A DNA stretch of 64,000 nt from Sordaria brevicollis (Eukaryota; Ascomycota; Sordariomycetes; Sordariales; Sordariaceae), in contig JAUTDP010000013.1 in the NCBI GenBank assembly GCA_033439795.1, positions 1,612,001-1,676,000 of the forward strand. Direction: 5' to 3'. Positions 36,847 through 47,677 of the stretch are shown one piece after another (the stretch's first letter is position 1; each line of letters starts with the position of its first letter). The notes beneath the pieces were generated by a model. That model saw only the letters and a program-made list of their open reading frames with translations, was not told the origin of the DNA and made no database searches. A program made the translations under genes and the position numbers.

Positions 36847-39282
36847 GGAGAAGCTAATATCACTGACGCAGGGTCAAAGGAGTTCACGGAAACTCATCTG
36901 GTTTACTGTAATCGCTCGTCGTCTAGATCACAGGATGAGAAGAGGGCATGATATCACGTTGAGAAGTTGAAGTTTCAGAGTGTACAACCTCTTGTATTTG
37001 TTTCCTCGGCTCTATCACATACCCTTTATCATTGTCATCATCGTCAGTGACAGTTGGCCACCGTCCTTGCCGAGGATAAATACCTATCTTCCACAGCGCA
37101 AAACCGAGTCACAAGCCGCTCTCTGAACGAAGGGTTTCCTCCGCCGGGCCGTTGTGGCTTGTTGGTTCCCGATGGCGTCTTTTGCCACGATCCCCGGCCC
37201 GGCAGTCTCAGAAATATCTGCGGTGCGAAACTCGGCTTTTCGCTTTCCAGCGATGAGGCCATTCACAGTGACAGTGACAGTTCCGCAGCTCTGGTGGACG
37301 TAGTAAAATTCTTGGGGTTGCAGAAAGTCTCGCTGGTCCCCAATATCTCCATTATCAAGATGCATGTATCCCAGAGGGGCTAGCTTCGGCGATGAGCGAG
37401 AGCATTTCAGAGCACATCATTGGTTCAACTGCCGTTCAAACGGTTGCGGCGCTGCTGAACTCCAAGCGCTGAGCCAATCACCGGCTCTCTAAGCCGAATG
37501 AGACTCCTCTCTACAGACAGGGGACAGCCAAGTGGAAATTCCACCCCCAATCGCATCAACCACAGGTTGGGGACTGATCCAAAAGACTGAGGCTCATCAC
37601 CACATTTGACTACTGTATTCGAGATATTGTATCTAGATTTGACACTTCGATATGGAAGGTCATGTAGCTTCTGCGACTGAGATTCCTCTTTCAGAATTGG
37701 AGGTACCTATGGCCCGGAAATCCTGTTACCGGCCCAAAACGCTACATCCCAAAGCCTAGAACTACCACATGCCATTCTCTCAGTTGCTTTATCTATTCTA
37801 TTCTATTCTATTATATACCTATAGCTCCTAGCACGCTAAAAGTCACGGGTAAGGTTGTTAGCGTTTTTGCGGGAGGTCTCCATACTGGGCCACGCTTGCA
37901 CTAATAGACTGTTATCGCACGGACGAAAACTGCACTTTTCACCCGCAAAAAAATTGTTAGGCCTAGCCAAAAACTATGCTCCTTTTGTTAGTGTTCCTGT
38001 GCAGACCTTCTAGACCTTCCAACAGACCTTCTACACACGGTGTTCCTATGTAGAGGTACTAGACGAATACGTGTTTATTGTTTTTATTCCGTAAATTATA
38101 AGAGTACGTAGCCTATTTAGCTAGTAGGAGTACGTAATTTGAGAGCCCGGGGAAGGGGAGGGGCCGAATGGTCCCTTCCCGAACACTAGTCAGGACTCAT
38201 ACCAGCCATGCTAATTCCCCAGCTATACGAACGGCCAGCTTGTGCGGCACTGAAACGATTCAACACCACCTTCCTCAAAGCCAGTCAGTATACGTGGGCC
38301 AACAGAGGATAGGCCGAAGAAGGCATGGCCACAAACGATGAGCTGCATCTGCCAGATTAGACGCCCGCTTGAACTAGAACTAACGTCTCAATACATTAAG
38401 CTTCTTTGTGGCGGTCGTTAGTCTTAGATCATGCTGCTGTGCTGCCATCACCAACCGGTATGTGAGGCTGTACCATAACCGTGAACTTCCCGAGAAGAGT
38501 TTCAAACCCGAACCCTCGGCGGGCTGCAAAAGCAGCAGCAGCAGCAGTGCCCTGTATCACCATGCTCCGTGTACCTGGAATTGACCGGTGGGCTATGCCC
38601 ATTCAAGCCGAATGCCACATGCATGCTCGTCATCGACGTCGGTCGTCGGCCGGTGCGTGAGGCTCAAGCAGTTTCCGTGTGTGATCTGCAGTGAAGACGA
38701 TGTTTCAACCTCGCTTCTACCAGGTTCCTGGTCACAGCTTTGAGATCGGCCCGCAATTTCTTTCCCTCTCCTCCACATACATGCCCCATACTTCCAGCTC
38801 TTCAAGGGTTCAGTTGAAGTCGGTCCCCGATGGGATGGTTATGTACTGTATAGCAGCGGCAAGATTTCCGCCGACCGCCGTCAACAATAACGGGGCTATG
38901 CCGGGTAGACCCCGCAGTGCTACTGCTACATTCACACGGGCTACATATATCAGACACATTGCAAGGTTCCTGAAGTCTCAGGTTGGTAAGAAAAAGTCGC
39001 GAACACGCGGTAACCGGTCCGCAATAATCAAGGATTTCAGTCCAAGTGGAAGTCTAAACCAGTTGCAAGTTATTTCATGATCACACTTCGATATTGGAAA
39101 GACAAATGTCCTACAAGGTGTTCTCCTAATTGGTTAAATACATTATATTCAGTCTCAAAAGTGCTTAATTCGTCTTAACGGTATTATCAATCCTCCAAAA
39201 AGAATAACGGGTAGGGAAGTCCCTAAACCTAGAGTGACTTCCAGTGTGGTGTGCACACTGACCACCCACCCCACGAAGATAG

Positions 39283-39307
39283 AAAAAAAAACTGAAAAAA
39301 GATAAAA
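39283..39307 (-). terminator. Pol III terminator of tRNA-Tyr
   Basis: On the minus strand three T runs (4, 6 and 8 T) follow the tRNA 3' end within 30 bases, as RNA polymerase III requires. Confidence 0.8.
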
Positions 39308-39309
39308 GT

Positions 39310-39397
39310 CCCCTCGACCGGAATCGAGCCGGTGACCTTTCGGTATACAATCTAAGCAATTACAGCCGAACGTGATAGCCAACTACACCACAAGGGG
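39310..39397 (-). tRNA. tRNA-Tyr (GTA) with intron
   Basis: The minus strand folds as a cloverleaf: acceptor CCCCTTG/CGAGGGG, D arm GTGTAGTTGGCTATCAC, anticodon stem TTCGG/CCGAA with loop start CTGTAA, and T arm ACCGG-CTCGATT-CCGGT. The anticodon is GTA (Tyr). About 15 extra bases lie between position 37 and the 3' side of the anticodon stem, where eukaryotic tRNA introns sit. The first pair is C1-G72, an identity feature of eukaryotic tRNA-Tyr. Box A and box B sequences are intact. Confidence 0.95.
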
Positions 39398-40038
39398 ATT
39401 TTTAGAAGTTGTTGATGATTGACCTCAGCTCCAATGTCCATATCTCCAAGTTGTACTTCTTCAAACAGGAGGTATCTAGAACTTTTTTCATTGCATACGA
39501 TCATTTCGCACGCAGTTTTAAAGGACCAGCAAAAAGTCTCACATAGCCTGTTAAGCAGGTCGATGATCGTCTTTGAAGATCGCAAATTCTGGTAGGGCGG
39601 GCTTCTGGGAATAATTCTGCTCAAGGGCAAAGTGGTGGTTGAATGCAAAGAGTTGGACAAAGGGTGACGATTGAAGAACATGGGTTCAAGTTAGGTACCC
39701 TTTGGTGTTAGACAGAGACGTATTGCACGCTTCCTATGACCTCAATTGTTCAGTCAATTGACCTCGGGTTCCGCTTCATGGGAAAGGTTCTTCTTCGAAT
39801 TTCGCGAAAACCTGGTTATCATAATTAAGCAATTAACCCTCGATGTATCAACGTTGAAGCTGCAAGCGGGCTCACTGCAAAGTATAATGGCACAGGAAAA
39901 GTTGGCATGCTCAACATATTGATCATTAAATATTGCATTCCCTCATCAATAACCAAAACGGGCTGGAGCCAAAAGGCTGAAGGGAAGAGACAGAAGAAAG
40001 GGAGATACAGTAGCTGGCACGCGCACCAGCCTCACCCT
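39398..40038. other. Intergenic region, no gene recognised
   Basis: 641 bases between tRNA-Tyr and the 3' end of the next minus-strand gene. Only fortuitous open frames were seen. Confidence 0.5.
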
Positions 40039-41978
40039 CTACGCATTTTCCATTTTAACATCAACGCTCTCCGCCTGCTTGGCTTCTCCCTTGACTTGCT
40101 CGACCGTGTTCTGACTGCCTGCCGCCGTCGCCGCAGCAGGGGTTTCATCCGTAGCGCCGCTCTTCTTCTCTTGGCTCTGATTCGCCTCGTCCTTCTTCTC
40201 CTCATCCTTCTTGGGCACGGCCCTCATGAGCCAATTCATCATGCACCAAACAAGCTTCATGGCCTCAACTCTATCCTCAGGCTTAAAGAGGTCGAACCAC
40301 TCGCTTCTCCTCACTTCCAACTTGCCCCAGCTTCGCTTCCCACTCTCAAACTCGCGCTCGGCGCGACCCTCCAAGACAGCCATCAGCTGATCCGGCACCC
40401 GCACTCTTACAATGCTAATGTGGTGATATAGGCAACTGACCACAAAGACATCATCATAGTCTACACCTGCGGCCCTTCCAATGGAGGCGTACTTGGCCTT
40501 CTTGTCCCAAGTCAGGCTTGGGGGACGAACCATACGGTAGTTATCGTACATGGCCATGTTGCCCGACTTCTTCAGGCGCTTGACACCCTTGGCTGGCCCA
40601 GAGCTCGAGTCCTTTTCTCTTTCGGGCAGACGCGTGCTGGGCAAGGGGCCAAAAGGAGATGCACGGGAGGCAAGTCGTGCAGAGAGAGATACTCGCGAGG
40701 GTTTTTCAACAGGGGCAGGGGCCGGAGCAGCAGCTTCAGCAGTCGGAGGGGGCGCGTCCTTGTCTCCAACGAGGGTGTCGTCACCGCTGGTCTGCTGTTC
40801 GATCTCACGGCCGATGGGACCACCGGGGCCACCACCCCATCGAGGCTTGGTGCACCACCAGGCACCTTCGCCAATGCGCGTCTCGGTGCGGCCCTCGCGG
40901 GCGCGGTGCTGAGCCGTTACTAGCGCGGCCACCAACTCACGACCCAAATCGAAGACATGGTCCGGATCAGTGCAAGACTCGTTGGGGTCCTCGGATGCAG
41001 GCGGGAAACCAGTAGAATGCCTAGCACTCACGGCCGCCACTGGTCCTTCGACAATGCCGGCGCGGGCTTCTTCCCTGGTGGTTGGCGTTTTGTACATGAA
41101 AGTGCAGCCAGAAGAGAAGTATGAGCTACGGGCAGGATTGCGCGAGGTGATGTGCAGTCTCGGTTCAGCACGAGCCGGGGCGGTGTTACACCCAAAATCG
41201 TACGCGACAAGCTTCAAGAAGGTTTGTACCATCTGCTGGCGAAAGTCGGGTGGCATCTGAGTGCCGGCACCGGTACGGCGAGGCTTGGCAGCCAGAGCGT
41301 CCTTGTCTTCCTCCTCTTCCCCTTCTGCAGCTGGCTGCTCTGTTACTGAGGTGTCATCCCAGTAATTGGAGAGCATATCGAGCTGGCGGAAGAACTCATA
41401 ACAGTTTCCCAGCCGAGCGTGGCTCTGGCCCTTTGGAGGCTGAAGGCGGCGAACAGTCCGGTAGCCGGTCTCATTAGGAAACAGCAGCTCACGCTTACGC
41501 TCCAGATACGTGTTGCAACCGGGGGAGCGGTTTCCCGAAACCAATGGAAGCCTGGTGCCCTCGTTCGCCTCGTGGGCCGCATCAGATGACAGTTCATCCC
41601 AAGCAGCAAAATCCGGGATGTAAGACGGATCAGGGATGAGGTCGGCGGCCGTGGCGTTTGGTACTACATGGACTCCGAGTGCCTCAAAATGGGCAATGGC
41701 CAGCTGAGCTGGGCGGACAATGCCCTGCAACAAGTTGACGACCGATTTCGGCGACTCGTCTGCGGCTTCCGGGACTTTTTGTTGGTCATCTTGAACTTGA
41801 GGCAGGAAACGCGGAAAGTTGACGGGCGTGGGTGGAGGAACGTCCTTGGGAGGCCCTTGAGCCGCCGGGGCCAAGGGAACTATACGACATTTTGTTAGAA
41901 CTACTGGGCCACAGGGTTTGCATGCAGCAAGGGGAAAGAATTGAGGAACATACTCAAGTGAGCAAAGTTACCAAACAT
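40039..41978 (-). CDS. Protein of unknown function, 621 residues
   Basis: Two exons: 41,978-41,954 (MFGNFAHL plus one base) and 41,879-40,039, joined across a 74-nt intron (donor GTATGT, acceptor GTATAG). The second exon is one long open frame of 613 codons with strong coding character. I do not recognise the family. Visible features are a Pro-rich start ('GPPKDVPPPTPVNFPRFLPQ'), a region that looks folded from about residue 50 to 260 ('LGNCYEFFRQLDMLSNYWDD'), a Pro/Ala/Ser-rich middle, and a conserved-looking C-terminal part ('DYDDVFVVSCLYHHISIVRV', 'EWFDLFKPEDRVEAMKLVWC') before a Lys/Glu/Ala-rich tail. There is no signal peptide or membrane segment. Exon 1 was chosen because it supplies an ATG in frame; within exon 2 the first ATG lies far downstream. 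Confidence 0.8.
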
Positions 41979-42298
41979 GTTGCCTCCTATGGTACGAGGT
42001 AGAAGCGGCAGTGGGAAGATACGACAACAGGACCGGACCGATGGGTTCGGCGTCGGTGATAAGCGGGAGATCCTGGACGGGCAACCGGCAAGCTAGATTT
42101 TGGGCGGGCAACCGTGACGCGAAGCCGGGGCTTTGAAGTTGACCACCGACTAAGGCGGATGTCGTGCTCTTTGTTGCACAAGAGCGACGGGCGGGAAACG
42201 GGTATGTAGCGGGAACCCAAGATGTTTGTGGAGAAAGGAGGGGATGTTTTTGTTTTGGTGTAGAGAATAGCTTTAGCTTTGAGATGGAAGAAGATCAC

Positions 42299-42301
<3 letters not shown>

Positions 42302-42337
<36 letters not shown>
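42302..42337. repeat. (GA)n microsatellite
   Basis: About 18 GA units, near the start of the 621-residue protein gene (about 325 bp upstream). Confidence 0.9.
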
Positions 42338-42339
<2 letters not shown>

Positions 42340-42915
42340 GTCGCCCCTGGGTCCCCTAGTCCCCTGCTCTGGCACCCCTGGACCCAATGGCCAATGCTGG
42401 GTGGTGAAAAAGAGGTGTTCGATGTGTTCGAGGTGTTGTCCGGCCGCCACGGTGACAAGCCCGGTTCGGACGGAATTCGTGGTCGAATAATATCATCAGT
42501 GTGAAGCTTGTTTGGCCCGTCCAGTTGCCCACAATCATCCAGTTCCTACAGTCTCCGTTCCGCTAGCGCAGCGGGCCGTTAACGTTACGTTGGCTTGGAT
42601 GATCATGGTCGAATTTCGAATCTGCCAGCGAGCAGCTTTTTGTTGCCAGTCAGTTTCCATGCTGCACAAAGAGAAGGTGACGGTGAGGGTTTCCACGGTT
42701 CCCATAGAGACGACCCCGCATACGTTACATGTTCAAGTGGAAGCGGGCAGGAATGCAATGGGGTCAGGGGTTCAAGGGTCACAGCGCCTGCCTGTTATGG
42801 TGGTTCTGGAGACTGGAGCAGGAGGCCAGCAGCGGGCGGGCATTTGGAGGTGGCCGGCCACAGGGGAGAGGGGACAAGGCGCCGCGCCGACCGTTCGGGA
42901 GCTCTTCCATGTTCC

Positions 42916-42957
42916 GCCTGCAACGGGCCTGCAACGGGCCTGCAACGGGCCTGCAAC
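42916..42957. repeat. 11-bp tandem repeat GCCTGCAACGG
   Basis: Three full copies and a partial fourth of GCCTGCAACGG. Confidence 0.9.
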
Positions 42958-44598
42958 CCCGCCCGCTTGTGTACAGTGTCGGGACTGCCCTGGCCCCTGG
43001 GCTGCCCAACCGCCAACGAACGGGCCTTTTGCTGCGAACCAGACGGGCGCCGGAAGCCCACAGGGAGTCTGACCCGAAAGACGGTCGGCAGGAGTTCCGT
43101 CCATTGCCCGGGACCCCCCCGATAACAAGTACCTAGGCAGGTACTGACATCTCGATTCCCGTGTTCCGCCCCGAATTGTGCTCCCGTCTCGGCAGCAGTC
43201 GTCGCATGCCGGCCCTCAACCACGAGATAAATCGAGTCCCACTTGAGTTTGTTCCCCCCGGCCTTGACCAGCAACTGGCGGGTACGCGAACAGCGCATTT
43301 ATGCTCAACATATTCCTGAAAGCTGCCGATGGATTCCACTGTGTTACAGGCAATGCAGGCCACCGAAAGCGTTATGGCGCCATGCGTCTGCCTCGTCCCT
43401 TGTCCGTCCACCGTTCATCTCTGCTTCCGTTCTTCGGCCTCATCTTTGGACTAAAAACTCAGTGACGGACGGAATGGACCAACGAAATTCACCCCAGACG
43501 GAGAATACGCTGACACCGAGGTACATAACAGGACGACATCCAAGTCGGTCCTTTAGACTCTCCGCTTCCGAGGACCGATGAAGGGCACACCGGCGGATCT
43601 GGTCAAGAAGACTGTGGCAGTTCCATGATTGTCCGATGACATCTTCTGTTCATGGTCATGACAGTCAAAAACCCATGAGCGAAGGAAAAATAAAGACCTC
43701 GCGTGCGATACCCAACTCAGACACAGAAATTATGTACCCTAAACCGAGTGGTTATAGGACAGGTATGATGCTACATCTACCTTGCCTATCAATTGTGGCA
43801 GGCTTGGGATTCTCATCTTCCTGCCGGTCTGAATCAGATGGTTTGTAATTGCCTTCTTAGACTGCCTCTGCTACTTAACTCTCGTCCGTCAGCTGATTCT
43901 CTCCACAGCATAGATGAGGCTTTGCGGTACCAATTGGCCAGTGGCTTTGTGGCTTCAAACATGTCGTCTTGAAACATTCACGATGCTACTCTCAACACCA
44001 AGAACCGTGCTTCAGGAGTGTCGCAGACAGGGGTTTGCACGTCTAAGCGACACCTATATGCGCTTACCCCTTGACGTTAAAGTCGCGTCGACGATGGCCG
44101 TGGCTCGTCTCGACCATATTCTCGGTGTTCGTGAGCCGTGTTCTTGGTCCCATCTCTGACATCAGATCGCAACTACACTTCTGATCTGCCAATCAAAGAA
44201 CTCGAGTACTGTTCTCAAACACTCATCTGTGCTCTACGCACCTCAGCATCCCCCAATACCATCACTAGAGGAACCATGAGGAGGTTGGTTCGGTACCAGT
44301 GCGTTACCGCGGAACATGGGCTTCTTGGTCGAATCCAGATTTCTGTAGTCCTCCAACCATCAGGTGATGATGTTCCATACCACTATACAACTCCCCAAGC
44401 TTTGCTTGCCTGTTGGAATCTTCCTCAGCACTCGAAAAAGCTTCATGAATATACCGGCATAGGCAGGGCGTCAAGGCCCAATCATTCTCTTCGTTCACCA
44501 GGCGTGTTATCTTTTCCATCGTATCAATATTAATCCTCTTTTGTTTTCTTCGACGGCTGGATACGTCGAAAAGGGAGACACAAACACTGAGCTTCAGC

Positions 44599-46653
44599 AT
44601 GTCGTCACCTAATCTTCCTTTAGGAGCAAGGTCGTTTATTTTCACAACTACAAGAGGCAAACGTTGTACAGCAATTCTCAAAGTTGTCCAATCCAGCAAT
44701 GTCAGAACGACCACGGCTCGTAACCCTCGATTGTCGGCGACAGCAACGACGACGACGACGACGTTGACTACGTTGACCACGAGCACGGCGAGCACACCGG
44801 GCACGATCGAAGCAACAAGAGATGAAGTCACAGAGCCAGCCATTCCCAGTACGAGCCCGTCTCCGTTGCTCGAAGACACAATCTTACCGAGTTCAACGCC
44901 CGTGACGATTTCACCAACCATAACATCCAAGGTAGCAATCACGAGCATCTCTGCGCCCTTGCTGTCATCGTCAACGGCGGTAGCCGATGAGAGTTTTGCG
45001 GGTCAAGAGAGTTTCGCAGGCCCAGAGACATCAGCGATTACGGGTATCGAGCCTTCACTAGGGCCAGGCATTGGGAAAGCAACAGCATCGGCAATATTCC
45101 CGGACGATGCGGTAGCGACGTCTTTTGCTAGCACAGTTCCAAACCTCCAACCATCCTCGGCAAAGAATGCAGAAAAGGTCACTGAAACCCCCCTTACAAT
45201 TCCCACCATAAGCTCGGTTGAAAGTACCAACAGCAACAGCGAAGCTGCGAAGGTGGCCGGAGGTGTGCTCAGCGGGCTTGTTGTCCTCAGTGTCATCGGA
45301 CTCTTCTTCTGGCTTTGGAGGCGACGGAGGGTAAACAAGCGAAGGAATACCCTCTTGACTCCTTTGGGTCCTGGTCCTCATACAGATTCAACCGAAAAGG
45401 CGCCTTACACCTTCAGTCGACGTAGCATTGGGCCAACATCATTGTTTGCGAAGGTTAAAGCCGCGCTGGGATATAATGTGAAGAAGATTCGAGAGCGCAT
45501 CAGCCAAACCTTCTCTGAACCCAGCATCCGACTCTCGCCCTCTAGTCGGCCACAATCTCGCGGATTCCTCGCCTCACATGGCCGAAACCCATCCTCATTT
45601 CTCTTCAACGAGTCGAACGGGGCAGATACGCTGAAGGACAGAATCGTAAACTGGTGGTCCAAAGTAACGTCACACATCACCATTGGCAAACGACTAGGTC
45701 TACGTCTTAGAAGCGATGATGAGGTGGTGCGAGATAGGTATACCGATGTGGGAAAAAAGAGTGAAAGGAAGACCAGCCTCCAGCACCAGCCCGACTTCTT
45801 AACATTATTAGCCATGGATGACGGTGATCTTAGCCGAGGGGGGCTAGGAAGACAAGGACAGCAGCAGCAGCACAAAGCTGCAACTCTACAGCCACCAGGC
45901 TTTAAGGAAAGCAATGACCCCTTCAGAGACGACGACAACAACAACAACAACAACAACAACATCATCATCAACACACTCAGCCATATATCAGCCATACCAG
46001 CGCCCCTAGCCAGCGTAGCCACCAGTAATAATCGTTCCGCCGACAACGACACCAACAACCCTTTCAGCGACCCTTTACCTCAAAGAACCACGAGCGACCG
46101 CCGCCGCCGTCGTCGGCAATCGCGGGGCCAGCAGTCCATTAGTGTCAGTGCCGGTGCCGCTAACCACCCCAGTCGACAACCCAGCACTCGCACCTACCGC
46201 GAAAGTATCGATTCGTTCACCACCCTCCGTGACAAATTTCGCTCGGATCCTTTTGACTTGGAGCGGCCGGAGCTTCTGGGTGTGGGTGTTGGCGGTGGTA
46301 TAACCGGTGTCGGTGTCGGTGTTGCTCGCGGAGTTATACCGGTAGGTGTGGGCGAGGCAGCAACAGCACCGTCGGGTGGTCCCATTAGACATCCACCTAG
46401 TGTTCATACCCGCCAGGAGAGTTTGGGCGGCGGCGGCGGCAGTGGTCTTGGCCGTGGCTCATCGAGAAGGTACTCTTCGTCTTACTCGTACTCGAGTGGT
46501 GTTGTTAGTAGTCTGGGGGAGGATGATGGGTGGAACGATCCGGGACCGGATGTAGGGCCTGCTGCTGTTGCCTCTTTGGGTACTGGGGGTTATAAAAGGG
46601 TGAGGGGTGCGAGTGTAAGTAATGTTGGGAGGTTTGTAGGACGGGCGATATGA
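44599..46653 (+). CDS. Single-pass membrane protein with Ser/Thr-rich outer part
   Basis: One open frame of 684 codons from ATG 44,599. Residues 1-215 are very rich in Ser and Thr, including a Thr run, like the O-mannosylated outer parts of fungal cell-wall sensors. One transmembrane segment follows at about 219-240 ('VAGGVLSGLVVLSVIGLFFW'), then a stop-transfer RRRR cluster and a long cytoplasmic tail with an Asn run, several Arg/Ser stretches and a Gly/Val-rich segment. The architecture resembles Mid2/Wsc-type proteins, but I see no WSC domain or Cys-rich module. No signal peptide is visible at this start, so an upstream exon carrying one may be missing; the bases just before the ATG (CTTCAGC) could be a splice acceptor. 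Function is unknown. Confidence 0.7.
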   Translation: MSSPNLPLGARSFIFTTTRGKRCTAILKVVQSSNVRTTTARNPRLSATATTTTTTLTTLTTSTASTPGTIEATRDEVTEPAIPSTSPSPLLEDTILPSSTPVTISPTITSKVAITSISAPLLSSSTAVADESFAGQESFAGPETSAITGIEPSLGPGIGKATASAIFPDDAVATSFASTVPNLQPSSAKNAEKVTETPLTIPTISSVESTNSNSEAAKVAGGVLSGLVVLSVIGLFFWLWRRRRVNKRRNTLLTPLGPGPHTDSTEKAPYTFSRRSIGPTSLFAKVKAALGYNVKKIRERISQTFSEPSIRLSPSSRPQSRGFLASHGRNPSSFLFNESNGADTLKDRIVNWWSKVTSHITIGKRLGLRLRSDDEVVRDRYTDVGKKSERKTSLQHQPDFLTLLAMDDGDLSRGGLGRQGQQQQHKAATLQPPGFKESNDPFRDDDNNNNNNNNIIINTLSHISAIPAPLASVATSNNRSADNDTNNPFSDPLPQRTTSDRRRRRRQSRGQQSISVSAGAANHPSRQPSTRTYRESIDSFTTLRDKFRSDPFDLERPELLGVGVGGGITGVGVGVARGVIPVGVGEAATAPSGGPIRHPPSVHTRQESLGGGGGSGLGRGSSRRYSSSYSYSSGVVSSLGEDDGWNDPGPDVGPAAVASLGTGGYKRVRGASVSNVGRFVGRAI
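45939..45960 (+). repeat. (AAC)n repeat encoding an Asn run
   Basis: In-frame AAC triplets encode consecutive Asn in the cytoplasmic tail of the membrane protein. Confidence 0.85.
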
Positions 46654-47017
46654 AAGAAAAGGTAATGAAATGTACGGATATTGTGTCGTGATGGGGAACT
46701 CATACGATCTGTATGTCCGCATTCTATAAAATTGTCTTGGAATTTACCATCCTGCATTAGTCTAAGCGGGTCTTACACAAACTATTGTCGTTCTCCACAA
46801 GTCAATATAATTATTTGCGGTCCAAAAAGAGCACAGCCCTTGCAGCTTCTTCAACGGAAATGGAAATACCAAATGCGCGCGAAGAAAGGAAATGAAAGAG
46901 AGGACCTCGGTAGAATGTACGCAAAGCTAAGTGCTATTGTGCATCTCGATTATATAAGGACTGGGTCTGTTTAGGGTTGCAACAACCTACTACGACAGCT
47001 GATCAACAGCTGTACAT
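46654..47017. other. Intergenic region before tRNA-Asp
   Basis: 364 bases holding the 3' UTR of the membrane-protein gene. No gene was seen. Confidence 0.5.
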
Positions 47018-47109
47018 CTTCCGTAGTATAGTGGTCAGTATGTGAGCTTGTCAAGCTTGAACATCAGTTCGATTCGCTCGAGACCCGGGTTCAATTCCCG
47101 GCGGGAGAG
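47018..47109 (+). tRNA. tRNA-Asp (GTC) with intron
   Basis: Cloverleaf on the + strand: acceptor TCTTCCG/CGGGAGA, D arm GTATAGTGGTCAGTAT, anticodon stem TGAGC/GCTCG with loop start TTGTCA, and T arm CCGGG-TTCAATT-CCCGG. The anticodon is GTC (Asp). About 20 extra bases sit after position 37, the usual intron site. Removing them leaves a 72-nt body with normal stems. Confidence 0.93.
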
Positions 47110-47118
47110 ACCTTTCCT

Positions 47119-47134
47119 TTTCTTTTTCTTTTTA
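47119..47134 (+). terminator. Pol III terminator of tRNA-Asp
   Basis: Three closely spaced T runs of four and five begin ten bases after the tRNA 3' end. Confidence 0.8.
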
Positions 47135-47677
47135 CACTAAGATATTTATTTTGCGACCTCTCTCTCCTTGTTCTTACCATATCATTTCCTGGAAGCATTC
47201 CCTTCTTCTAAATCGTTGTTATCTTATGCTTCTTATATTTACCAAATATTTTTGTCTTGGAAGGAGAAAACCACTCAATCAACAGATCCAGTTACATGTT
47301 CTTCCTGACCTGATGATCCAATCCTTTTTTGTACACGATATCTGTGTCAATTGGGAAGGCGCACTCTGGGGCTAGGAAAGAGGGGTATAAATGCTTAGTT
47401 TTTTGTGGTCTTGGTCATTAGCTTTCTCACCACCACTGTACCAAAGGCCAAAGTTTCCACAATCAATAGCTCTGAACTTGAACCTTCAACAAACTCCTCC
47501 GGCACGTATATCAAACAACAATTCGAAATATATCTCGAGATAAGAGGATTTTCTTTTCATACCATCATTCAATGCATAAAATTTTCCAACTACAATACAC
47601 GTAGCATGCCTCCCAATGATTTCTCAAAAAGGCTAGCTACACTGCCTCCGCCATGAATCCAGTCTTCCTATTAGCAC
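47135..47677. other. Intergenic region tRNA-Asp / PDC
   Basis: Holds the 3' UTR of the pyruvate decarboxylase gene. Nothing else was recognised. Confidence 0.5.

Larger units (their letters stand above)
34918..39309. other. 4.4-kb region with repeats, no gene recognised
   Basis: Upstream of the metacaspase. It contains a 9-bp minisatellite (35,399-35,437), a 56-base A run (36,788-36,843), and an AT-rich stretch at about 37,790-38,130 with short direct and inverted repeats that may be an old, partly RIP-mutated insertion. Open frames exist (for example 35,541-36,038 and 38,691-39,080 on +), but they lack motifs and overlap frames on the other strand. I cannot support a gene here. Confidence 0.5.
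41979..44598. other. 2.6-kb region between divergent genes, no gene recognised
   Basis: Between the start of the 621-residue gene and the start of the membrane-protein gene. It contains a GA microsatellite and an 11-bp tandem repeat. Overlapping open frames on both strands near 42,500-43,300 follow GC-rich repeat sequence and carry no motif. Confidence 0.5.

Noticed and set aside
37857..37960. Possible small inverted-repeat element
   Set aside because: Only about ten bases (TTTTTGCGGG / CCCGCAAAAA) pair well and no flanking duplication was found.
42595..43298. Several overlapping open frames on both strands in GC-rich DNA
   Set aside because: All six frames are open by composition and by the 11-bp tandem repeat; there is no motif or splice structure.
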